A DNA stretch of 64,000 bases from Aurelia coerulea (GCA_039566865.1 CM076945.1:1741001-1805000), one strand, 5' to 3'; shown: positions 32,552 through 46,776, counted from the first letter of the stretch. Translations and numbers: made by a program. Notes: a model not told the origin generated them from the letters alone.

Positions 32552-32621
32552 CAATATAACACAAACAACTACAATAAAAAATTCAGTTGTTTCTACGTGT
32601 GGCGATGATTCTTAGAATTTA

Positions 32622-32763
32622 CACGTAAATTTTGATTATAAATGTAACATATAGCCTTGAATATAATAATATATCACTGATTACTGCTGAAGGGTTATGC
32701 CCGAAACGTTTTATATTATCATATTCAAGGCGATATGTTATATTTATAATCAAAATCTACGTG
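32622..32763. repeat. Hairpin with 50-bp arms and a hammerhead-like apical motif
   Basis: Arms starting CACGTAAATTTTGATTATAA and ending in its near-complement are separated by about 35 bp. The centre contains CTGCTGAAGGG TTAT GCCCGAAACG, a short stem between a CUGA-type box and CGAAACG. Penelope-like element repeats carry hammerhead ribozymes with this order, but the core here departs from consensus. Confidence 0.6.
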
Positions 32764-32805
32764 TACAACTATAATAAAAGTATGGATGGGGAGACCTCTT
32801 ACAAC

Positions 32806-35800
32806 GAGCATATGAGTCAAATCTTTCAATACGGCACAGGGAAACCCGCAAATCATCCAATTTCACGCTTATAAGCAAATGATATCGTCGTATTCCGATC
32901 ACATGACTGAAAATAAGGCTTTCGAGATAAATTTTCGAGTATTTCACGAAAATAAAAATGAACATGCCTATTCAAGTAATAAAGATACAGAGCTGGTTTT
33001 ACCATGAATCGATTCGAGAGGCCTCACACCACATTTTTTTTTCTGCATTTGGTTAAAATCTCGTCAGGGATCGGCGTTACATCGAATTTCATTCCTTCGA
33101 AAATTGACCTATGTTCAAGAATTCTTCAGGAACGCTACAAATAAGATATAGCTTTCAAAATTTCACATGTTACGTGAATTATGTTCAGAAATAACATGAA
33201 AATATTTGATTGTATGATTTTCGAAAATCCTAGACGAATTAAAGCTATTTGCTGCGAAGAAAGTTAATGGGCCTACCTTCACCCGCAGCAAAATCCCAGT
33301 AATCGGCGTTAAATCACTCTTTTTCGCAATAATAACCAGCGGATACATTACCAATTAACTTCACCATAAATCCAATTTCTTTCCACCATTTTATCATCGA
33401 TAATTTTGATAAAATGTGACAAGACTTTACAGCTTCTGCAGTAAACCGTCCAACTACCGTCGATTCAAAGTTTTCTTGTTGCAAATACGTTGGAAGTCTT
33501 GCAGCATAGCCGTCAAATCTTTTCTTTTGTCCAAAGCTCCCGTGGGGTTCTGACTCACGCTCTGATCAGATCGCATTTTCTCCTATGATTGACCAATCAG
33601 ATGTCGTCGTTGTGTTTACTTCCGCGTTTCGCAGTAAAACTTAGGCCATTTTCGGCCGTTTTGACCACTCTCCGGAAAAATTCATTGCACGATCGGATAA
33701 ATCGAATTTCGTCAAAATTTCAATTGGAGAAGATTCTCCATGCTTTGGACCATAAGTGTTTTCGGTATGGCTCTGCGATCACTAAAGATAGCAGAATTGT
33801 GGCATTTTTAAGCTTAATACAGTCATTGATCGGTTACAGACTCTATGATTAGCAAAAAGAAGAGTAGAAAACTGAAAACCTGAAGAAGAACTAGTGCATA
33901 CACATACCTCAGATGGATTTAATAGCAAACATCCACTTTTTCTGCCGCGATCTACAGCGAGTTTCACCAGCAAATAACACAGTCAACAAAAATGGGCGCG
34001 AGAACTTGAATTATCAGCTACTTGGCATCGTCGAGTGAGAAAAACATCCGATTCCAATGAACAGAAATATGAATAAATCAACGGTGAATAACGAATACAT
34101 GAACTGAAATGCAAGGTTTAGTGTTCTTACGAATACGAATAACAAGAAGAAATGTACATCTTATTTTCATAACGAGTAAACTAGATTGATCTTTTCGACA
34201 TTTGAAATGCTATTCATAGAAACTCCTCATGTCAATTTTACATTTTGGGCGGATATCATAAACAATATTTTATCTTTCAGAAGTCCTTCATTAGAAAATA
34301 ACCCCTTCACATTCAAGCAACACAGTAGCATCAAAGCAAAGTTGGGCAGTTTTCAAACTCATTGCTCACTCATGGAAGAACAACCCTATTTTTGTAAGAT
34401 TCGGCAGCTTTGATCCAATAATGAAAGCTCCTCAAAATTCTCATTTTCTGAGCACAAAATGTTTCGTAAGAGTTTCTTAAAAGTTCCCTCAAATTTCTAT
34501 CGGTGGTGTAGGATCTCTGGGATCTCCTGTGCCTTCGATAAAATTGTGCGGCAAATTATAAAATCATGCCACAGTGTAGATCATGTACGAAGTCTCATGT
34601 AAGAAATTACTTAAAGAAAAGTGAAATTAATTTGTTCCAGCATGGGCAATAATGCACCGTTGATGTGGCCTATATTATGATCAAAATTGTATTTTTACTC
34701 ACAGTGTTGTTTCTCTTCCACAAGATTGCAAGTAAAGCGCTTGATAATGTCGCTACTCCTTCGTTCTTCTCTCGTCACAACAGGGAATCAAATGCCGCCA
34801 ATATTCAAATACAGTTGCAACGGTTGGAGCTCCTACGCAGCGATACGTCTCATTTCAAACTTTAAAGGGAAGTTTGAAATGAGACGTATCGCTGCGTAGG
34901 AGCTCCAACCGTTGCAACTGTATTTGAATATTGGCGGCATTTGATTCCTTGTTGTGATGAGAGAAGAACGAAGGAGTAGCGACATTATCAAGCGCTTTAC
35001 TTGCAATCTTGTGGAAGAGAAACAACACAGTGAGTAAAAATACAATTTTGATCATAATATAGGCCACATCAACGGTGCATTATTGCCCATGGAAGGACTT
35101 CTAAAAGATAAAATATTTTTTATGATATCCGCCCAAAATGTGAAATTGACATGAGGAGTTTCTATAAATAGTATTTCAAATGTCGAAAAGATCAATCTAT
35201 TTTACTCGTTATGAAAATAAGATGTACATTTCTTCTTGTTATTCGTATTCGTAAGAACACTAAACCTAGCATTTCAGTTCTGTTTCATGATGCTGCTAGA
35301 CCATAAGACGATAGACATTTTTCTTGCAATAAAAGATGGAATGTGACCGATCAATTCGTACATCGTTTTGGTAATGTTATTGCCGGTTTCCATCTGGCAA
35401 CGATAGTCGCAGTTGGATAAAGGAATGGTGGCGCAGTTTATCAATAGATGGTTTATCGAAAGAGACATCACGAAATTCTTCTTTCTGGGCCAGAGTGGAC
35501 GTACAGCTACTCCCTTAATCTTCAGCATGGCAAGTTCATGTATTCGTTATTCACCGTTGATTTATTCATATTTCTGTTCATTGGAATCGGATGTTGTTCT
35601 CACTCGACGATGGCAAGAAGCTGATAATTCAAGTTTTCGCGCCCATGTTTGTTGACTGTGTTATTTGCTGGTGAAACTCGCTGTAGATCGCGGCAGAAAA
35701 AGTGGATGTTTGCTATTAAATCCATCTGAGGTATGTGTATGCACTAGTTCTTCTTCAGGTTTTCAGTTTTCTACTCTTCTTTTTGCTAATCATAGAGTCT

Positions 35801-37116
35801 GTAACCGATGAATGACTGCATTGAGCTTAAAAATGCCACAATTCTGCTATCTTTAGTGATCGCAAAGCCATACCGAAAACACTTATGGTCCAAAGCATGG
35901 AGAATCTTCTCCAATTGAAATTTTGACGAAATTCGATTTATCCGATCGTGCAATGAATTTTTCCGGAGAGTGGTCAAAACGGCCGAAAATGGCCTAAGTT
36001 TTACTGCGAAACGCGGAAGTAAACACAACGACGACATCTGATTGGTCAATAATAGGAGAAAATGCGATCTGATCAGAGCGTGAGTCAGAACCCCACGGGA
36101 GCTTTGGACAAAAGAAAAGATTTGACGGCTATGCAAAGTCTTGCAAGACTTGCATAAAACAAAAGGTTTTGCAAGACTTAGGTCTCCCACATGACACAGC
36201 AAAATGACACCTTTGAGAATAGATTGCACACTCCTGGAGACATTCTATCGTTGCAAAATAAAGAGAAATTAAAACATTTCTCAAAGATTGCAAATTTCTT
36301 TGTCACATCGAAAAAGTACATAATTTGTGTAAAGAAATTTCCCCTGCAATCTATTCTCAAAGGTGTGCAATCTATCATCAAAGGTAACAATTTGCTGTGT
36401 CATATGGGAGACCTGAGCCTTGCACAACCTTTTGTTTTATGCAAGCTTTCCTGGTGTTTGCAACAAGAAAACTTTGAATCGACGGTAGTTGGACGGTTTA
36501 CTGCAGAGACTGTAAAGTCTTGTCACATCTTATCGAAATTATTGATGATAAAATGGTGGAAAGAAATTGGATTTGTGGTGAAATCATTTGTTATTATTGC
36601 GAAAAAGAGTGATTTAATGCCGATTACTGGGATTTTGCTGCGGGTGAAGGTAGGCCCATTAGCTTTCTTCGCAGCAAACAGCTTTAATTCGTCTAGGATT
36701 TTCGAAAATCACACAAACAAATATTTTCATGTTATTCCTGGACATAATTCACGTAACATGTGAAATTTTGAAAGCTATATCTTATTTGTAGCGTTCCTGA
36801 AGAATTCTTGAACGTAGGCCAATTTTCGAAGGAATGAAATTCGATGTAACGCCGATCCCTGACGAGATTTTAACCAAATGCAGAAAAACAAATGTGGGAG
36901 TGAGGCCTCTCGAAGCGATTCGTGGTAAAACCAGCTCTGTATCTTTATTACTCGAATATCCATTTTTATTTTCGTGAAGGTACTCGAAAATTTATCTCGA
37001 AAGCCTTATTTTCAGTCATGTGATCGGAATACGACGATATCATTGGCTTATAAGCGTTAAATTGGAAGATTTGCGGGTTTCCATGTGCCCTATTGAAAGA
37101 TTTGACTCATATGCTC
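32806..37116. repeat. 4.3-kb imperfect palindrome with a 7-bp centre
   Basis: The left arm 32806-34862 and right arm 34870-37116 are inverted copies, separated only by TAAAGGG (34863-34869). Identity is high across most of the length. Matching segments include the sequence at 33165-33355 and 36575-36765, and 33589-33850 and 35786-36050. Length differences come from three blocks: a hairpin MITE in the right arm (36149-36445), about 250 bp only in the right arm (about 35281-35535), and about 355 bp only in the left arm (about 34290-34644). Long open frames occur in mirror pairs but show no family motif. An inverted duplication or a foldback-type element are the main explanations. Confidence 0.9.
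36149..36445. mobile_element. MITE present only in the right palindrome arm
   Basis: The inverted ends are about 55 bp long. CTTGCATAAAACAAAAGGTT opens the element and AACCTTTTGTTTTATGCAAG closes it, with the shared TAGGTCTCCCACATGACACAG segment inside. The left arm lacks the sequence and continues directly through the flanks. The element therefore inserted after the inverted duplication formed, or was lost from the left arm. Confidence 0.85.
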
Positions 37117-39563
37117 TTACAACGACGGTTGGAAGGAGGGGCAAATCAAACTCTAAAGACCCCGTACACTTTCCTAAAGAATCCTAAAAATCTTTAGAAA
37201 TTTGAAAAATCTCGAAAAATGCTGGAAATCTCAAGAATTTTCAAGAAATCTTCGAAATCTCAAAAGAAAGTCCTAAAGATCCTGGAAAATCTAAAAGCCC
37301 AGTGATCTCCCCCAACAAATGGTACAATTTTCAAAAAATATTTCGATAATAAACAATTTCGCAATATGGAGAAAGGGACTGAGGAGAGCGAGACCCATTC
37401 TGAGCGCTTGGCAACAAGTGGGAATTCTGGGGAATGCCATCTTCTGCAGTGGTAAATGTATCAAAACCTCAAAAATTTGGTTGGAATATAGAAAAAATAT
37501 CAAAAACAAGGCCCGAGATCGCGAAAAAACGGATCTTTTGAATAAAAGAAGCCTTGCATACTCAGTATATCATACCTCCATTGATCTTGCCAGCTTTCTT
37601 CACTTCTTCCAAAGCATCACCTTTCAAAAGCCATCTTCATTTTCATTGAGAACAGAAATGCTGCTACTCAAGAAGAGAGCAATGTGACGTCATATCAAAC
37701 AGCAGATGGATTTCTTTCAAAACGAGGCAAATTTGCGTTCATTGCAAAATTTAGGATTTAATATCAATCATGGAAGCGATATCATATGGTCTGTTTGATG
37801 GCCCCCCTTTGCTTGGTAATTCCAAACCTACCTAATTCTCAAAACAGTAGACTCTGCAGAGACGGAAATATATTCCCAATCAAACACAAAAATCATGAAA
37901 CAGCAGAATTTAGATTTAGATTTGCTTATGAAAATGAGAATCTCTTCAAAGTCTGCCAAACCTTCTGCCTTTTTTGTAGCAGAATGTTCAGGAGACTATC
38001 CAAACCTACCAAACCTACCAAACCTACAGTTTTGAGAATTTCGGAGTCAATGAAACACAAATTCTGAGTCTACCAAGTCTTCAGTTACCAATCGAACGAA
38101 AGGATGCAATCGAATAACAATAGTAAGCAATAAGTATTGCGCATCCTCGCAAAAGTGGTTGTCACAAATTTTACACTCTCCGTTTCCTGCTTCCAACGAT
38201 TGTTGTTCCAATCCAATCCAAGCCAATCCAACAAATCTTGGCTTTTCACACAATCAACAACAGAAATGACGCAATAGCTCTTTTCTTTCTTTGATAACAA
38301 TCTTCATTTATTGTCAACGTTGGCAGCAGACTCCTTTTCGAATATGTGATCGAGGTAAATTTGATTTCCCCTACACCGCTCACGAAATCTTGATTTCAAC
38401 ATTGAGAATGATCAGATTCTCTGCTTCGCAGCAATTAATTGCTTTACCGCTCCAGCGGGCAGTGGTGCGTCGGTTTGTGGAAATCCAGTTGTTGACAGTT
38501 CAACTGGTTTTCAATGACAGAATTCTTGCAAAGAGATACTGGTATTTGAAGAAATTCAACATTTCAAAATTTAACATCAACGAACAAATAGCAACTGTAC
38601 AATATTTTACAAATTGAAATAATATTTATGACAATAAAGAATCATATTAATTGTTCAAACAACAAAACAGGGGCGGAATTCATATTATTCTAATTCACTA
38701 GCTCTACGATATACTATTTAACGTTGTTTTCACAATGTGAGATCTGCATAGTAGGGTTTGCAGGGAAAATTGGGTAAACTGGGTGAATTGTTAAATCAAC
38801 ATTTGCAACATCAATGAGCTCATTTCGAACAATTGTAGCTAGCGAAAATCTGTGCTTCAAAATTTTTACACAATTCATTCATAAGCTTTGCCTTCCCTTT
38901 TCCCCCATGCTTACCTATTTCACTCCCATAAACCCCACTGGATTCATTATATTTCCTTATCCAATAACCCTTTCTGCTATTTTACAAAAAAGCCTGGATC
39001 GAGCGTTATCATTATACATTTTTATACGCGAGGTTCGATCGAGTGTCGTTCAAACTTCTTTCGCTATTGTGCACAATCGAAAATTCACAAGATGTAGCAA
39101 AGTATCGTTCGATTCTGGTTCTTTTCAGAGTAGCTGAAAGGTCTATTGTAGCAATTCTATCATATCGTATATATATATCTTTCTTCAATTAGAAGCCTCC
39201 AGAAGATAGCAAAAGATATCTGCATTAATACTGACAATGAAACTTTATCAGACTATATTCGATCACAGTGAGTAAGGAGAATAAAGTTGCAAAAAAGAGT
39301 TGGGAACACAACGAAGAGGAAGGAAAATGTAATTGCATGAAAGGTTGCTGGGGTAGAGGTAGGAAGAAATTTCGAGACATAACGGGCAGGGGGATGGACG
39401 GGAAATAAAGAGAAATTAAAGAAGATGTGAATGAGACCGAAATCTATTTTCCTTCCTCAAAACCAAGGGTATCCTTCCTGGAAACCAAAATTTTCAGTCA
39501 CATAAAAGGCAGAAATATAAAACCGATCGATAACTGTATTCAATGAATGCCCAAAACCTGTCT
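37117..39563. other. Intergenic region downstream of MCM8; no gene seen
   Basis: No exon with credible splice signals or family motifs was found. The segment 37800-38045 is an inverted relative of 17640-17935, which lies in the ERMARD intron (shared features include AATCAAACACAAAAATC and CTACCAAACCTACAAA-like runs). The rest is AT-rich with short runs only. Confidence 0.6.
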
Positions 39564-42500
39564 CTAGTAGCTTGCTGTCTGCAATTGATACAATCTGGAA
39601 CCTTTCTTGATGATGAAATTCTGGGCATTCAAACTCTCGATAAAATCTTGAAAATTTCCTGTCTGTAATTTCAGCACCTGCGATTGAAAAATGAGGAAGT
39701 TCTCAAGGCTCCTGACCTTTCTCATGTCCAAAAAAGTAACTAAACCATACATTAAGCATGGTTGTCAGTTCTTGAGAAATTATAGCAAGGATGGTTATTG
39801 TATCTGCCTTTTGAGTTGATGGCTTAAAAGGAATTTCAGGTTCCTTGCTATCATTGTTCATTGGAAATTTTCTATACTTTGAGATTTTTCGGAATTGCAG
39901 TCTTCATTGTATTGTGACATCATCACATTGCTAAAACAGAAACCAGAAAGACTACACATTTCTGCTTTGCAGACCTCGATAAACTATGATTTTCTATAAG
40001 ATTGTACCATTTTTCATCTTTTAATTTAGGATTTGCAAAGATTTTAATTGTTTCAAAATTTTTGATGGATTAGTCTCCAATGAAGAATAAAAGCAAATAC
40101 TTGAAGTTCCTTTTAGGCCGTTAAATGAAAGAGCAGATGAAAAAGCCATGCGTGCAATCATTTTATAAGACTTGATGCCTTTGCTGGCAAGTATGCAAGA
40201 CAACAGGGAATAAAGATCGTCAAGAAATATCAAGTCTTACCGTTGCTATTTGTCTCATTTGGTCAACATTGAAGAGGGAGTTGCGATCACGTTCTGAAAT
40301 CTTGGTTAACTCTGTCACAAATCTTTTTACCTGTAAAATCAAACAAAATACAGTAAAAACCTGTATACTACCGTAGAATTCGCATTCTTAGTGAAGCCTA
40401 ATATAAAGTGATTATAGATCTAATTTTCAGCGATATGCAACCAACAGAGCTTTCGATATACCACTAAACTAAAAGAACACTATTGTTGTTTGCGATTTCG
40501 TCGAAGTTTTCTGAATGGGGCATGGGTCACGTAAAGTAAACAAACTTCTTTCAAAACGACGATTTTGCAGTTTTTTTGGCAGGCCATATCACACAGATTT
40601 TCCATTATTTTTCTCAAAATGAAAGTGCCATTTTGAAGATGAACTCTTCAACTTCAGAGAGAAACAAACGAAACAACCATATGTTGTAAGATTGCAAAGA
40701 TATTGATGGATTTTTAGAAGTAACTTTATTGTGGATTCACCCCATCCACCAAAATCTGTGCAGAACACAATGGGCGCGTGCCGGCGCGTGCGGGTAACAA
40801 TATAGATTATAAAGATAACAGATTTGTTTACGGTTACGTGACCCAGCCCCTTTAAAGTAAATCAAGAGATTTACAAGTAGCTTAGCTTTGCTTAGCTAAA
40901 GGGACTGGGTAAACCTAAATATAACCTGTTGTAATTGATCTTCTTAATCGATGGAAACAATATAGGAACATAAGATGCGCATTTAGTTCCTTTATGCTAT
41001 GTTTCAACTAGACCTCTGTGTCTCACTTAATTCATTTCAATCAGTGGCGGACGCTTGGGGGGGGGGCAAGGGGGTGCAATCCCAAGAGAATGTGGAAAAT
41101 ATTGAAAAAGCTACTTCCCTCCAAGCGTGCCACGACTCCGACCAAAATCAATTTCGAAGGCAAAACCTACACATCCTCCAGTGACATAGCAAATTCCTTC
41201 AACGAATTTTTCACAACAGTTGCTGCTAAAATCACTTCGCATCTTGCACCTCCATCAGTAGATAATGTGACAATGTTAACAAAAAATAAGTTAAACATCC
41301 CATTTGCATCTCCAAACAGTATTTCCAAGATCATATCAAAGTTGAAAAATTCTAAAGGAATTGGTCTTGATGAGCTATCAGTCAAGACCATCAAAATCTT
41401 CTGTAAATCAGCAGCATTTGTTAAAAGTCTTACGGAAATTATCAATTTTTCCTTCAAAACTGGCTGCTTTCCAAACATATGGAAAAAAGCAAGAGTTGTG
41501 CCTGTTTTCAAATCTGGAGACATTCATAATATCGATAATTATAGGCCTATATCAGTGTTATGCTGCCTTAGTAAAATAATTGAGAGAGTTACATTCAACC
41601 ACATCTATTCGTTCCTGATAAAAGATGGTCTGCTACACAAACTTCAATCTGGATTCAGACATCTGCACTCTACTACTACGGCACTCTTACATCTTATCAA
41701 CACCATTTATACGGATATGGATAATAGTTCGCTCACAGGAGCCCTGTTCTTAGACCTTCGCAAGGCATTTGATACTGTGAACCATACCATTATGCTTGCC
41801 AAAATCAAAACATTAAATCCCGATGAACAGTTACAGAATTGGCTCACATCATATCTTGAAAACAGAACGCAAGTAGTAGATTTCGACGGCAAGCTTTCTA
41901 AGCCAGCAACCATAACAACTGGCGTTCCCCAAGGCTCGATCCTTGGACCACTGTTATTTTTACTTTATGTAAATGACCTGCCTTCACTAATTGAATCTGA
42001 GACAATAATGTTTGCTGATGATACCACAGTGTTATCACATGGCTCCTCACATCAAGTTGTTGCATCTACAATCCAAAAGGATCTAAATAGTATCAGTTTG
42101 TACTCATCAATGAATCATCTAGTGCCCCATCCAAAGAAAACTAAAGTTGTCATTTTTAGTAAACCATCACAAGCTACACCTTTTGAGGAAAGATCTCCTT
42201 TGTCATTGAACAGGGATAGTATTGAATATGTAGCAAGCTACAAGTGCCTCGGATTCACTCTAGATCAACATTTGGACTATTCCTTACACCTAAAAGACAT
42301 GTGCAGAAAGATCAATTGTGGCTTACAAATAATGAGACGTGTAAATGCGTACCTCCCCAAAGAAAGTCTGATCCTCCTTGCTAACTCCTTAGTCCTAAGC
42401 CATCTGGATTATTGTTCCCCTATTTTATATAATTTGAACTGCAGTCAGCTTGACATATTGCTGAAGCTACAGAAACAATGTGCTCGCATAATTTTTGGCT

Positions 42501-45500
42501 GTGATAGAAGAACTCACAGTAAGCCATTATTCATTCAACTTAACTGGCTACCATTGCACCAACGAATTGAATACAACATATGCCTCCTTCTCTACAAAGT
42601 CAACAATAACATTGCACCACCTTACTTGTCTGAAATGTTCGTGAGAACAGCTGAAGTTCACCAACACCGAACAAGAGCTGCCGTCAATAATCATTTTTTC
42701 AAAATTAGAGGAACTGGACATACTTACATAAAATCATTTAGATATTATGGAGCAAAGATTTGGAATTTGTTACCAACTGAAATACGTCACATTGAATCTA
42801 TTGAGAATTTTAAAACAAAATGTAAAGCCTACTTTATGGGCAAAATTAAATCTGACTCTTATGTAAAATATGACTGGTCCTTTTATTGAACTTTTATGCC
42901 CTAAAAGCTTTTTTTTTGCTGTACATATTGTTATTAGGATTCTAGAGTTAATTTTAGTTTACTGTATTTTATTTTGTGAACCAGGCTGTAAACAAGTTTT
43001 TAACTTAGCCCTGTCATTCACGTTAAAGAATTTTATACATACATACATACATGTTGGCTAGAACAAAGATCTTTTGTTCAAAGACAATTTAAATGAACAA
43101 TGCTTTTGAACTGAAACAATAGCTCCCCCTCCCCAATGTTTGGCAAACTGACCGCCACTGATTTCAATGTAGATTTGAAGCACCCAGAATATAAAAGAGA
43201 GAAAAGCAAAAAACAAAGAACTAAAGATTAAAACCTACCTGTTTTCGCTTGCTCATGCCAGATCCTTGGAAAGACCTCTCTAAATTCATTGATCCTAGTT
43301 CATCAACATAAATGTCCACAAGACTGAAATAAATTCAAGAAGGATATATTCAAATATCTTGACAATAATCATTGAAGATTCATGAATAATTTCAATCTAG
43401 TAAACATATAATTGAAATAATTTTTACGAAACGAATTTGGCAGCTTTGATATGAATTGACTGGATGCGTTGTTGCGTTGTTCATTGCAGCCACACATAAG
43501 CTGGCTGAATCTATAGGTTTCTCCTGGCCTTCCTCTGCCTAGGCAATATAAAAAAAGCTTGTTCGAAGCGACCTTAAACGAGCAAAAGTAAGCTTGTACA
43601 GAATTAGTGTGAATTTTTCATACCAAAATTTGACGATTTCGATAACATCCTCTGCATCCTTTCCTGTGGCCTCTTCTCTTAATTCTAACTTTGCACGAGC
43701 CTGTAAAAAGATGGCAAAAAGATTCAATCACATGAGCCTCAAAGAACCTTCAGACAGGGTAAGATTAAAATATGAGATTAAAATATGAAGCATCTATGAA
43801 GCAATTTTCTGGGGATTAAGATTTATAACCACTTGCGTGTGCATTGTGCAACCTCTTGTTATGACTGAACAAGTTCTCGAGGACAGCTGTCAGTCCCGAA
43901 GAAGAAGGCATTGATTGAAAGTAACTGGGTAACTACGGTACAGAAAGTATCTTCTTTGTTGCAATATTTGTAGTGGTCGATGAAGACTTGAGTTCTCCAT
44001 TTGAGCCTTTCCAGTAATCTTTAGTTATTTTTCCAGCAAATGCAAAGAGAAATAGCTCAACAAGGTCTGTCAGAATGCAAACAAGGAATCGTAGAGTGTA
44101 GTAAATTTACCTCAGTTAATCGAATCAAGGATTCCAATTGCCTGGTTGTAACTGGTGTGCTGTCAGGGCCACGATATTGTCGACGAAGCATCAGATAGAA
44201 ATCCTATCCAGAAACAAACAGTAAAAGATTAAATCGGATGGGATATGATAATAGTGCACAATGAAGGTGTTGTTGTGGACCTTTTCGAACAAAAAATAAA
44301 ATTTCATTTTTCCATTTACAACTGGATATAAATTCTCTGTATTTCAAATGAAACGATCGAAGTCATTTTTGTTCATAAAGCGGAGAGCAGATTCATCCCG
44401 GTGGGTGCAATGTTAATGAAAACATGACACCACGCTGGTCCATGATTTCGCTGAGAAAGAGGTATATTCGAAGCAGAATCCTAGGACCTAGAATCTCAAA
44501 AGAAACAGGGTATTTTTCTTCAGAAAATATCCCGACCCGAAAACAGTTAATAAGTGCTGGTAGACTCGGGACCCTAGAATAAAAATCAATTTCACCTGGT
44601 CCAAGTTTGATACCCAAGTTTTATCGGATTATCTATTTTCCAACAAAGAGATATCAGAAAGGTGAATCGCAATAAAGTGCAAAAATCCTTAACCTTTCTC
44701 TCAAGACCAATTTTTGTGTACAGATTTCTTTAGGGCTCAGTGATACTCCTTTAAAGGGGGCGTTACCTTCAAAATTTTCCATGATAAGGGGTATTTTTAC
44801 CAGCTAAAAAGTCAGAGGAAAGGTTATCCTACGAAATGGTATGGATGAGCGTGGTGTACCTGTTACAATTGAATTGCACCCACCGGGAGATTCATGCAGT
44901 TACAGGAGATGACAGAATAATTATTATGGAGAAATTTGATACCTGTAGGATAGCTGCAGCCTCAGGAGAGAGCTTCGGGTGCACATACTTGCGTGCATAT
45001 GCGATGTACTGTAAAGAAAACAGAAAAAAAGTGAACGCAATTTATCAAGTGGTCGATTCACGGGGAAAGCTACAAAATTTTTGAGACGAAGAGACTTGCA
45101 CACTTTAATTTTGTGCAAGAATATCAAATGAATTTTCGGGCAGCAATTTCCGGAATGATGTATTTTGTGATCGTTTTCCTATTTGGCTCAGTACTTTTCA
45201 AAAATCTATTGACAACAAGATTGTAGCTCCAGTCATTGGTGATTTTTGTAAACTTTAACTCAATGCACTTGGGTGATTTTTGAAATCTTGTCTTGAATAA
45301 TGAGTAGAATACCTTTGCACCTGCTAAAACCCCTGTCTCCAGCTTTGGATAGCTCAAGCTCAAGAGAGTAAAGATAAGAAATATGGTAGAAACAATAGAA
45401 ACAATGTTTATTGAAAAATGTACCTTTCTTAGAAGCTGCATTGGTATGAAATCTATTTTCTCGTTTCGTGATACCTGTAAAATAAAGAAGCTCTCAAAAA

Positions 45501-46776
45501 ATTGATCGGGAAATACGGCATAAATTTTCACAACTCATGGAAAGGTGATTGATTACAATGAGTAGTCTAAGAATTGCAAGTCCCAGTTTTAACCAATGAC
45601 AAAAATAAACCAAACATGGAACAAACAAAAAATAAAATGTAACAGGGATCATTGATTTTCAAGTTCCCATTAACATGTAGATTGTCAAGAATTTCGCAAA
45701 AGATGAGCACCTAAAGGGAATAATGAACATTTATTAAGAATGATATACCTTGAGTCTCTCTGACAGCGCTTTGTCAGCCTCCCATTGACTTCTTGCCTCG
45801 TCTGTATCAAGGAGCTGAAAGGAAAGTTCAGAGCTATGTAAAAATTCCTGAAACTTCAATTTTGAATGACATTAGAATCTGCATAATCAAAATTCAACAA
45901 GACTTTTCATGGTAAAGAATGCAGGTTGCATACGTGCACTATTAATAGTTTCGAGGAGGTTGGGAGGGAATTTATATCAAAGTCCAAAGAGACCATCTTT
46001 TTGGTGACAAGATGTTTAATTCTACTGAGTTTTAGAAATCCAAATCAACTTTGCTTCATTAACAATGAAAAAGAAAACAGTTACACCACACATACTTGTA
46101 TTTCATTCTGTGGGTTGCTTCTAGAAATAGTAGGATGTTGGCTGCAATTTAAAAATAAAAACAATAAGATTCATTTTAAGATGTGATGATGGGTTCAATA
46201 TACTTAGGATATCTCAGCATTACTAATCACAACCAGATAAATGTTGAGTAAAAATTTCAATTGAGGTTCGTTTTGACGACAGGGATTACTCTCAAAACAA
46301 CTGGTGCGTTTCGCATGATTACAGAATCCAAGATTAAATTGTGAAATGCAAATAGGAATCTCTTGTCAATTTCCATATTTACATTGCAGGTTTAATTTCT
46401 TCCTTCAAGCACAAACATTAGATATTTCAGATGAAGATTATGTTCTAACTTTGACCTGACACTTAATCATCATCATACATATACTTGCTGACGGGGAATT
46501 GTGTACTGCGTCACACAATGGCGATCGAGCTTGTAAATAGGACATCAATCACCGTCACCAATCCTTATTTGACTATCATCAATCGAAATAAAGAAAGGTA
46601 ACTGAAACCACAAAGAGCAAGCGGATTTAGATTTCAAGTACCATTTGGTGCTCAGAGGACCTAACGAAACGCACCAGTTGTTTTGACAGTAAAAGGTCAG
46701 CAAGAATCACATTGGTTTCGATTCAGATACAATCATTGCAATCAAAGAGGAACTGATCAATCAATCAGTCAGTCAG

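Noticed and set aside
34665..35067. Mirror-image 66-70-codon frames near the palindrome centre
   Set aside because: They are the same DNA read twice because of the inverted duplication; nothing marks them as coding.
35786..36763. 147- and 190-codon open frames in the right palindrome arm
   Set aside because: The first has a frame-disrupted or shortened counterpart in the left arm; the second spans the arm-specific MITE. Neither shows a protein motif.
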